Origin: an uncultured Alistipes sp.
GTDB taxonomy: Bacteria; Bacteroidota; Bacteroidia; Bacteroidales; Rikenellaceae
Direction of reading: 5' to 3'
NCBI GenBank assembly: GCA_904502075.1
Contig: CAJGDL010000073.1
Span: 1-8,644 of the forward strand
DNA: 8,644 bases
Both the position numbers and the translations under genes were made by a program. Below, piece by piece: positions 1 to 5,129 of the stretch; position 1 is the first letter of the stretch, and each line of letters starts with the position of its first letter. The notes below the pieces were generated by a model, which worked only from the letters and a program-made list of their open reading frames with translations, had not been told where the DNA came from and did no database searches.

Positions 1-1563
1 GCCCAATTGGTACGCAAACCGGTGGGGGAGTTGATTCAATTCTTTGCGGATCTACCACTCGACGAATACGACCAGAAACGCGGTGCGCGCATCTTGGTAG
101 AGATTCGAAACCGCCTGCAATACCTGGCCGACGTGGGGCTCGGCTACCTCACCCTCGATCGCCTGGCCTCAACCCTCTCGGGAGGGGAGAGCCAGCGCAT
201 CAACCTCTCTACCTCGCTCGGAAGTTCGCTCGTGGGGTCGCTCTACATCCTCGACGAGCCCTCGATCGGCCTCCATCCACGCGACACGCACCGCCTGATC
301 AAGGTGCTGCACCAACTGCGCGACGTGGGCAATACGGTGATTGTCGTCGAGCACGAGGAGGAGGTGATCCGTGCCGCCGACCACCTGATTGACATTGGCC
401 CCGAAGCCGGAGAACATGGAGGCGAAGTGGTCTTCAGCGGAACGCTTCAGCAGATGCTCTCCGAGGGAGAGGGGCTCACGGCCGACTACCTGCGTGGCAC
501 ACGAAGCATCACGCCCCCCGATCATCTCCACGGCTGGAGCCATAAACTCACCCTGCGCGGTGCCCGCGAAAACAACCTCAAGAACATCACGGTCGACATT
601 CCTTTGGGGGTGATGACCTGCGTCACGGGAGTCTCGGGCTCGGGAAAATCGTCGCTCGTCAAGGGGATTCTATATCCGGCCCTGAAACGACACCTCACCG
701 ACACCGGAGTCAAACCGGGGGATTTCGATGCCCTGGAGGGCGACCTCAGCCTGATCCGCTCCGTGGAGATGGTAGACCAGAATCCGATCGGGAAGTCGAC
801 CCGCTCGAACCCGGTAACCTACCTAAAGGCCTACGACGAGATCCGAAAACTCTATGCCGACCAGCCCTATGCCCGCCACTCGGGCATTACCCCCGCCAAC
901 TTCTCGTTCAATGTCCCGGGAGGACGATGCGAGGAGTGTCAGGGCGAGGGAACAATCAAGGTGGGTATGCAGTTCATGGCCGACGTAACCCTGGTCTGCG
1001 AGGCTTGCCACGGCATGCGCTTCAAGGAGGAGATCCTCCAGGTGCGCTACCGCGAAAAGACGATCTGCGACATCCTCTCGATGAGTGTCGATGAGGCGAT
1101 TGCCTTCTTTGCGGAGGATACAAAAGATAGCACTTGCCGACGCATCGTGGAGCGACTGCAACCCCTGCATGATGTGGGATTGGGCTACATCCGCTTGGGC
1201 CAAAGCTCCTCGACCCTCTCGGGCGGAGAGAGTCAGCGCGTGAAACTCGCCTCGTTCCTTGGCAAGGATTCGGCCACGGGAGGTGGAATTCTCTTCCTCT
1301 TCGACGAACCCACCACGGGACTCCACTTCCACGACATCCACAAGTTGCTGGATGCCTTCCGAGCCTTGGTGGCCAAGGGACACACGATCGTCATCGTGGA
1401 GCACAACATGGAGGTGATCCGATCGGCCGACTGGGTGATCGACCTGGGGCCCGAGGCGGGAAGCGACGGCGGCCGGGTAGTCTTCAGCGGTACGCCGACC
1501 GACTTGATGGCCTGCAAAGAGAGCTACACGGGACAATTCCTCAAAAAACGAAACGAAAAGTAG
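1..1563 (+). CDS. uvrA: UvrA-family excinuclease ABC subunit A, C-terminal part (5' truncated by window)
   Basis: This is the ATP-dependent DNA-damage recognition subunit of UvrABC nucleotide excision repair, which loads UvrB on lesions. The frame is open from base 1 and no start is visible. About 520 residues are present against roughly 930-950 for the family, so some 400 N-terminal residues lie outside. Numbering from the TTG codon at base 7: ABC signature of the first ATPase LSGGESQ (57-63), Walker B ILDEPSIGLH (81-90), second Walker A GVSGSGKSS (208-216), zinc finger CxxC-X19-CxxC (Cys308, 311, 331, 334), second signature LSGGESQ (404-410), Walker B LFDEPTTGLH (431-440) and H-loop His466. 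The wording around the second signature (GQSSST rather than the common GQPATT) suggests one of the UvrA paralogues that Bacteroidota often carry. That is from memory, not a search. It ends 4 nt before the peptidase gene, so co-transcription is likely. Confidence 0.95.
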   Translation, partial: AQLVRKPVGELIQFFADLPLDEYDQKRGARILVEIRNRLQYLADVGLGYLTLDRLASTLSGGESQRINLSTSLGSSLVGSLYILDEPSIGLHPRDTHRLIKVLHQLRDVGNTVIVVEHEEEVIRAADHLIDIGPEAGEHGGEVVFSGTLQQMLSEGEGLTADYLRGTRSITPPDHLHGWSHKLTLRGARENNLKNITVDIPLGVMTCVTGVSGSGKSSLVKGILYPALKRHLTDTGVKPGDFDALEGDLSLIRSVEMVDQNPIGKSTRSNPVTYLKAYDEIRKLYADQPYARHSGITPANFSFNVPGGRCEECQGEGTIKVGMQFMADVTLVCEACHGMRFKEEILQVRYREKTICDILSMSVDEAIAFFAEDTKDSTCRRIVERLQPLHDVGLGYIRLGQSSSTLSGGESQRVKLASFLGKDSATGGGILFLFDEPTTGLHFHDIHKLLDAFRALVAKGHTIVIVEHNMEVIRSADWVIDLGPEAGSDGGRVVFSGTPTDLMACKESYTGQFLKKRNEK

Positions 1564-1567
1564 CAAC

Positions 1568-2785
1568 ATGGAGGAGTTTTACACCTATCGACTGCCCAAT
1601 GGCATACGCGGCATCCACCGTCAAGTAAAGGGTGGGGTAGTGCGCTGTGCCCTCTGCATCAACACCGGCAGCCGCGACGAAAAACCGGACGAACAGGGGT
1701 TGGCCCACTTTGTGGAGCACGGCTTCTTCAAGGGAACCCAAAAACGCAAGGCCTACCAGGTGAATTGTCGCCTGGAAAATCTCGGAGGCGAACTCAACGC
1801 CTTCACCACCAAGGAGGACACCACGATCCACACCACCACGCTGCGCGGAGATTTCAGCAAGGCGGCCGAACTCATCGCCGACATCGCCTTTCACTCCACC
1901 TTCCCTGACCGCGAATTGGAGAAGGAGCGCGAGGTGATCTGCGACGAGATCAACACTTACAAAGATTCGCCCGCCGACCTCATCTACGACACCTTCGAGG
2001 ATCTACTCTTCGAGGGTTCGGAGTTGGGCCACAACATCTTGGGGCGCAAGCAGGCCCTCAAGCGTTTCAACAGCGCCCGTTGCCGAGCCTTTGTGGAGCG
2101 TACGCACACGACCGATCAGTTGGTCTTTTCGACCATCGGCAACCTCTCGCCCAAGGCGGTGGAGGCCGCAGCCCTGCGCTATTTCGGGGAGGCTCCGACA
2201 TCGTCGCGCACCTTCGAGCGCAAGGCTCCCGCCCCCTATACACCGTTCGATTGCGAGGTAGCGAAACACACCCACCAGGCGCACTGCATCCTCGGAGCCC
2301 GCGCCTACGGCATCAACGAGAAAAAGCGCCTGCCCTTAGGGTTGGCAGTCAATATTTTGGGAGGCCCCTGTGCCAACTCGCGTCTCAACATGCTGGTGCG
2401 CGAAAAATATGGGCTCTCCTACACGATCGAGGCCAACTACACCCCCTACAGCGACTCGGGGCAGGTGGCCATCTACTTCAGCTCGGACCACGACAACGCC
2501 GAACGCTGCTGTGAGTTGATCCGAGGAGAGCTCGACCGCCTGCGCACCACCCGCCTCACCACCCGCCAACTCTCGATGGCCAAGAAGCAGTTCATTGCCC
2601 AGCTGGCCATCTCGATGGAGAGCAACGAAGGCTACATGCTCGGGGTGGGGAAAAGCCTTCTGTGCCACGACGAGGTAGACACCATGGAGGCCGTCTACCG
2701 CAAGGTGGAGGCCCTCACAGCAAGCGACCTGATGGAGGCCTCGGAGGAGGTCTTTGCGCAAACCTCAAGACTGATATACAAGTAG
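1568..2785 (+). CDS. M16-family zinc metallopeptidase (insulinase/pitrilysin-like, processing-peptidase type)
   Basis: This is a 405-residue protein, about the length of a single two-domain M16B subunit (MPP-beta/YmxG-like), which degrades or trims peptides. The inverted zinc motif HxxEH is HFVEH at residues 47-51: His47 and His51 bind zinc and Glu50 is the catalytic base. Glu127, in the segment EREVICDEI, lies 76 residues after His51 and fits the third ligand of the family pattern HxxEH-X(74-76)-E. The C-terminal half carries the expected substrate-pocket segment, REKYGLSY near residue 280. The N-terminus (MEEFYTYRLPNG) matches the usual start of the fold with no signal peptide, so it is probably cytoplasmic. 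The ATG lies 4 nt after the UvrA-like stop, which suggests an operon. Every key residue is present, so it should be active. The physiological substrate is not evident. Confidence 0.9.
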   Translation: MEEFYTYRLPNGIRGIHRQVKGGVVRCALCINTGSRDEKPDEQGLAHFVEHGFFKGTQKRKAYQVNCRLENLGGELNAFTTKEDTTIHTTTLRGDFSKAAELIADIAFHSTFPDRELEKEREVICDEINTYKDSPADLIYDTFEDLLFEGSELGHNILGRKQALKRFNSARCRAFVERTHTTDQLVFSTIGNLSPKAVEAAALRYFGEAPTSSRTFERKAPAPYTPFDCEVAKHTHQAHCILGARAYGINEKKRLPLGLAVNILGGPCANSRLNMLVREKYGLSYTIEANYTPYSDSGQVAIYFSSDHDNAERCCELIRGELDRLRTTRLTTRQLSMAKKQFIAQLAISMESNEGYMLGVGKSLLCHDEVDTMEAVYRKVEALTASDLMEASEEVFAQTSRLIYK

Positions 2786-2795
2786 CAGGAGACGA

Positions 2796-2872
2796 GAAAT
2801 TCAAAATTCAGAATTCAAAATTATTTTCTCTGCTCATTGCCAATTTCTAACTCCCGATTCCTTATTCGATAA
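2796..2872. repeat. Degenerate 7-bp-period element filling the spacer before the methyltransferase
   Basis: The spacer reads as eleven consecutive 7-nt units in one register. The first four are near-identical (for example GAAATTC then AAAATTC), the middle is T-rich (TTTTCTC), and the last units are C/T-rich (for example TCCCGAT then TCCTTAT). The element stops one base before the methyltransferase ATG, so it makes up almost the whole leader between the M16 stop and that start. The same period and vocabulary recur at 3529-3591 and 8534-8568, which argues for a dispersed family of intergenic heptamer repeats rather than chance AT-richness. No function can be read from it. Confidence 0.6.
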
Positions 2873-2873
2873 A

Positions 2874-3527
2874 ATGGATCCCATAGAAAAATACATCCAC
2901 GACCACTCCTCGCCCGAGGGGCCGCTGCTCGAGGAACTCGATCGCGCCACACACCACCGCATGGTGGCCCCGCGCATGATCTCTGGCCATATTCAGGGGA
3001 AGTTCCTCGAGTTGCTGACCGCTACGCTCCACCCCAAGCGTGTGCTCGAAATCGGCACCTTCACGGGCTACTCGGCCCTCTGTATCGCGGCAGGGCTCGA
3101 CGAGGGGGCACGCCTGGACACCTTCGAGGTGGATGACGAGCAGCAGGAGTTCATCCAGAGTTTCTTCGACCGCTCGCCCCACGGCCACAAGATTCGTCTT
3201 CACATCGGCTCGGCCCTGGAGGGGGCACCCCGACTCGGTGAGCGTTACGACCTGGTCTTTATGGATGGCGACAAACGCGAATACCCCGCCTACTACCGGA
3301 TGCTGATGGGCGACGAGGGGGGAGTGCCTCTAGTGCAGGAAGGGAGCCTTATTATTGCCGACAATATCCTCTGGTACGGCAAGGTAACCGAACCCGCCCG
3401 CCACGGCGACCACCACACCGAGGCGTTGCAGGAGTTCAACCGCCTGGTGCGCGACGACGAGCGCGTGGAGAGCGTGATTCTCCCCCTGCGCGACGGTCTG
3501 AATGTAATTCGGGTAAAGAGGCTCTAA
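2874..3527 (+). CDS. Class I SAM-dependent O-methyltransferase (catechol/caffeoyl-CoA OMT-like, Methyltransf_3)
   Basis: This 217-residue cytosolic enzyme is of the metal-dependent O-methyltransferase family, which methylates hydroxyls of catechol-like small molecules. The true substrate is unknown in most bacterial members. SAM-binding motif I is VLEIGTFTGYSAL (57-69). The acidic residue of motif II is Glu85 in FEVDDEQ. The Mg-binding set matches the family: Asp131 in FMDGDKREY with Lys134 following, and Asp163-Asn164 in IIADNILWYGKV. The length is typical (about 210-220). The ATG sits one base after the heptamer element, and no ribosome binding site is visible, as is usual in Bacteroidota. 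It may be transcribed with the upstream genes unless the 77-bp element carries a promoter or terminator, which I cannot see. Confidence 0.92.
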   Translation: MDPIEKYIHDHSSPEGPLLEELDRATHHRMVAPRMISGHIQGKFLELLTATLHPKRVLEIGTFTGYSALCIAAGLDEGARLDTFEVDDEQQEFIQSFFDRSPHGHKIRLHIGSALEGAPRLGERYDLVFMDGDKREYPAYYRMLMGDEGGVPLVQEGSLIIADNILWYGKVTEPARHGDHHTEALQEFNRLVRDDERVESVILPLRDGLNVIRVKRL

Positions 3528-3528
3528 C

Positions 3529-3591
3529 TCAATGATCAATTAGAAATTAGCAATTATTTTTTTAGTTGTCAGTTGTCAGTAATCAGTTTGC
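3529..3591. repeat. Second 7-bp-period element, just after the methyltransferase stop
   Basis: Nine units of 7 nt run in one register starting two bases after the TAA. TCAATTA, GAAATTA and GCAATTA are variants of one word. A pure T7 unit occupies 3557-3563. AGTTGTC is then repeated twice, followed by AGTAATC. The layout matches the element at 2796-2872: A/T-rich variants, a T-rich hinge, then a different word set. The T7 tract could serve as a weak terminator for the methyltransferase, but there is no strong GC stem before it. Confidence 0.6.
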
Positions 3592-3669
3592 TTGATAGCG
3601 TAGATAATTCCCAGTTTCCCCAGACTGATAGCCCCATCAGTTCAAAAAAGCAGCGGAGCGCAAGGAGAA

Positions 3670-3690
3670 GTAGGAAAAGTAGGAAAAGTA
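3670..3690. repeat. Short 9-bp tandem repeat
   Basis: GTAGGAAAA occurs twice back to back (3670-3687) and begins a third time (GTA at 3688-3690). It lies in the gene-free stretch between the second heptamer element and the ncRNA promoter. The surrounding 3592-3717 holds no convincing ORF, only a weak 6-bp hairpin (ACTGAT at 3624-3629 with ATCAGT at 3636-3641) that lacks a T-run. Confidence 0.45.
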
Positions 3691-3717
3691 TCCAATCGAG
3701 AAATTGACGGACAACAT

Positions 3718-3748
3718 TTTGATTATGATAAAAAAATTGCTACATTTG
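3718..3748 (+). promoter_or_regulatory. Bacteroidota-type promoter for the structured RNA
   Basis: The -33 element TTTG (3718-3721) and the -7 element TACATTTG (3741-3748) are separated by exactly 19 nt. This is a full match to the TTTG-N19-TAnnTTTG consensus established for Bacteroides and relatives. Transcription would begin near 3755, about 45 nt before the rod-shaped RNA. It is the only full match to this consensus I found in the window. Confidence 0.8.
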
Positions 3749-3754
3749 TAGAGA

Positions 3755-4002
3755 TAAAACCTAAAAATTGATAGCCTATGAAACATTGCGTATAGTTTAA
3801 TACGCACATTTTAGACATATTTGGAAAAGCGTTTTAGCTTTATTCTGCTATTCAGAAAGTTTGGCGACTTATAAGGTAGAGGGAATAAAAGTTGAAATGC
3901 TCATGCATTTGCGTGGGCTTTTACTTATTCTTCTACCTGGGTTACGCCAAACACCTCTGAATAGGAATAAACTAAAAGTACCGCGCTTTTTTTTGTGCGT
4001 AT
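3755..4002 (+). ncRNA. Structured rod-shaped small RNA, candidate 6S (SsrS) or Bacteroidales-1-type RNA
   Basis: No credible ORF fits here, but 3800-4002 folds by eye into one nearly continuous hairpin. From outside in: 3800-3808 with 3994-4002 (9 bp), 3825-3831 with 3984-3990 (7), 3832-3837 with 3972-3977 (6), 3839-3845 with 3965-3971 (7), 3848-3856 with 3956-3964 (9), 3859-3866 with 3945-3952 (8), an open bubble (3867-3874 against 3938-3944), 3875-3880 with 3932-3937 (6), 3883-3888 with 3925-3930 (6), and a tip of 3899-3906 with 3911-3918 around loop ATTT. A rod of about 200 nt with a central bubble is the hallmark of 6S RNA, which sequesters housekeeping RNA polymerase by imitating an open promoter. 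The Bacteroidales-1 motif, with its promoter-defined 5' end, is the other reading, and the two may be related. The start is inferred from the promoter. The 3' end is uncertain: the T8 tract at 3987-3994 or the end of the outer stem. That an RNA exists here is much surer than the family name. Confidence 0.72.
3981..3994 (+). terminator. Possible 3' end of the small RNA (stem plus T8)
   Basis: The 3' strand of the rod passes through CGC and then eight T (3987-3994). Four of those T pair with AAAAGCG at 3825-3831. A long helix followed by a U-tract could release polymerase. If so, the outer 9-bp stem (3994-4002) would not be transcribed, so the two 3' ends are alternatives. Confidence 0.35.
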
Positions 4003-4084
4003 ATCACAATTATTCGAAGGTACAACGGAGAAACCGAAAAGCCGTAAAGTTGGTAGGGAAAATAAGTTCTAAATTACTAAAACG

Positions 4085-4447
4085 ATGAAAAAGAACCTCA
4101 TTTTAAGTTGTTTCGCTATTTTATCATTTGTTGTGGTATCGCTAGCATCGAACATTAATCTTACGAGCAATGTAGACAATGAAATTAAATCGAAAGAAAT
4201 TGTGAATGACGATTTTAAAAAATGGAACATTACAGCAGATGTTTGGATAATCAGTGAGGGTGAATGGTATGAATATCCTCAAATGATAACCATCTGTTGG
4301 CGACCCGATACAGGATACTATATGTGGTCTTACGGAGGAGCAACCCGTTCCGTACAAAGATCCGATAAACGCGGATATGATTTTATGGTAAATAGCAATA
4401 GTCATAGAGATTGGCGCTTCTATTTCAACCAGAGTGACCTAAGATAA
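4085..4447 (+). CDS. Small secreted protein of unknown function
   Basis: This is a 120-residue protein I do not recognise. The N-terminus MKKNLILSCFAILSFVVVSLA has a basic n-region and a hydrophobic core of about 16 residues, with a plausible signal-peptidase I site after SLA (residue 21). Cys9 is too close to the start to be a lipoprotein cysteine. The mature part (about 99 residues) is rich in Trp, Tyr, Asp and Asn, with Trp-containing stretches such as WIISEGEWYEYP and DWRFYFNQSD, which suggests a small beta-rich exported domain. The gene is visibly more AT-rich than its neighbours and sits alone behind the small RNA. This fits recent acquisition or a fast-evolving lineage-specific gene. 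The ATG follows an A-rich stretch with no Shine-Dalgarno. No promoter of its own was convincing, so read-through from the RNA promoter is possible. Confidence 0.6.
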   Translation: MKKNLILSCFAILSFVVVSLASNINLTSNVDNEIKSKEIVNDDFKKWNITADVWIISEGEWYEYPQMITICWRPDTGYYMWSYGGATRSVQRSDKRGYDFMVNSNSHRDWRFYFNQSDLR

Positions 4448-4541
4448 TTTTTTTGTCGCATTATCTATATAGAGTATTGGGGACACATCTCACAACTCTA
4501 TTAAAGAGCAAAGAGATAAAAAGCTAAGACAGATGTTGCCT

Positions 4542-4584
4542 AAAACGAAAACTGACCGCTACTTGGCGGTCAGTTTTTCGTTTT
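4542..4584. terminator. Bidirectional intrinsic terminator between convergent genes
   Basis: The left arm 4542-4559 and right arm 4566-4584 pair over 18 bp with one extra T on the right side and a 6-nt loop (TACTTG). The GC part is ACTGACCGC with GCGGTCAGT. T-rich tracts flank it on both strands (TTTTTCGTTTT on the + strand, TTTTCGTTTT on the minus strand), so it can stop transcripts from either side. The right arm is also the last codons of the minus-strand MazG-like gene. Confidence 0.85.
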
Positions 4585-4888
4585 GGAGGTGGCGCAGGCG
4601 GTCGCGCTCCGTCTTTTTTCTGAAGGTCGCCTCCATGGCCTCCTCGAGATCGACCCCCGTTTGGTTGGCCAGGCAGACCAAGACCCACAACACATCGGCC
4701 ATCTCCTCCGCGAGGTTCTCCTTTTCGCCCGCCTTGAAGCTCTGGTCACCATACTTGCGGGCCATCACGCGGGCCAATTCGCCCACCTCCTCGGTCAGAA
4801 CGGCCATATTGGTCAGCTCACTGAAGTAGCGGACTCCGATGGTGGTGATCCACTCATCGACACGCTGTTGCAACTCTTTTAGTTCCAT
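4559..4888 (-). CDS. MazG-like nucleotide pyrophosphohydrolase (all-alpha NTP-PPase)
   Basis: This 109-residue single-domain protein is of the MazG/RS21-C6 all-alpha superfamily, which hydrolyses (d)NTPs to NMP and pyrophosphate and so removes damaged or surplus nucleotides. The Mg-binding signature is complete: EEVGE (Glu33, Glu34, Glu37) and EEMAD (Glu61, Glu62, Asp65). The following helix LANQTGVDLEEA (73-84) matches the usual LANxxGIDLEEA. The short, one-domain form resembles house-cleaning members (RS21-C6/dCTPase-like) rather than the two-domain E. coli MazG. Substrate choice cannot be read from the sequence. The last residues (KLTAK) are encoded inside the terminator stem. The ATG lies beside a repeat-rich spacer, with no clear promoter in the 34 nt before the repeats. 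Confidence 0.9.
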   Translation of the reverse strand: MELKELQQRVDEWITTIGVRYFSELTNMAVLTEEVGELARVMARKYGDQSFKAGEKENLAEEMADVLWVLVCLANQTGVDLEEAMEATFRKKTERDRLRHLQNEKLTAK

Positions 4889-4922
4889 AAATTGTCAGGT
4901 GTTAGATGTGGGGAAATGCGCT

Positions 4923-5022
4923 CGCCACAAAAGGTTCCGGCCGAGAGCACCTCCCGTTGAGTCGAGATAAAAAACGCCCCAAAAGGTTCCGGCCGAGAGC
5001 ACCTCCCGTTGAGTCGAGATAA
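4923..5022. repeat. Two 48-bp direct repeats (52-bp period)
   Basis: Copies at 4923-4970 and 4975-5022 are identical except for one base (A4927 against C4979) and are separated by AAAA. Each contains AAAAGGTTCCGGCCGAGAGC and ends GAGTCGAGATAA. The period of 52 is not a multiple of 3, so any reading frame across the pair meets the copies in different frames. This argues against coding. They occupy the spacer between two minus-strand genes and border the inverted repeat at 5023-5115. The near-identity points to recent duplication or a dispersed extragenic element. Confidence 0.85.
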
Positions 5023-5115
5023 CGAGGCTGTTTTTAGGCGCAAGGGAATTTTGACGCGCAGCATACTTCGCTTATGTGAGCAGTCAAAATTCCCTTGCAA
5101 CGCCAAAAGAGGCCG
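5023..5115. repeat. Long inverted repeat, hairpin-forming extragenic element
   Basis: A perfect 16-bp inverted repeat (5040-5055 with 5083-5098, GCAAGGGAATTTTGAC and its complement) encloses 27 nt that themselves fold weakly (CATA with TATG around CTTCGCT). Similarity continues outward: GGCG at 5037-5040 can alternatively pair with CGCC at 5101-5104, then T-rich faces A-rich and GGC faces GCC. The whole structure spans about 90 bp. It lies 14 nt past the phosphomutase stop, so it could protect the 3' end of that transcript. No U-tract follows on the minus strand, so it is not a textbook terminator. It could be a REP- or MITE-like element. Confidence 0.7.
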
Positions 5116-5129
5116 TTAGGTCGGCTCAA

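Noticed and set aside
823..1569. A 248-codon minus-strand frame opposite the UvrA-like gene
   Set aside because: It has no recognisable domain, and the + strand carries complete ABC and zinc-finger motifs over the same bases.
3624..3641. A terminator for the methyltransferase at the ACTGAT/ATCAGT hairpin
   Set aside because: The stem is only 6 bp with an A-rich rather than T-rich tail, and it lies about 100 nt after the stop.
3861..4088. A 75-codon + strand frame across the small RNA and into the secreted-protein start
   Set aside because: It overlaps the strongly paired RNA, begins inside a helix, has no family features, and runs 4 nt into the better-supported gene at 4085.
4442..4466. A terminator at the AGATAAT/ATTATCT inverted repeat after the secreted protein
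   Set aside because: The stem is AT-only with an 11-nt loop and no T-run after it. The strong terminator at 4542-4584 is a better candidate.
4923..5022. A minimal CRISPR array
   Set aside because: There are only two copies with a 4-nt linker in place of a spacer, a 48-bp unit, and no cas genes nearby.
4879..5106. A 75-codon minus-strand frame through the repeat spacer
   Set aside because: It reads the two 48-bp repeats in different frames because the 52-bp period is not a multiple of 3, and it overlaps both the inverted repeat and the MazG-like start.
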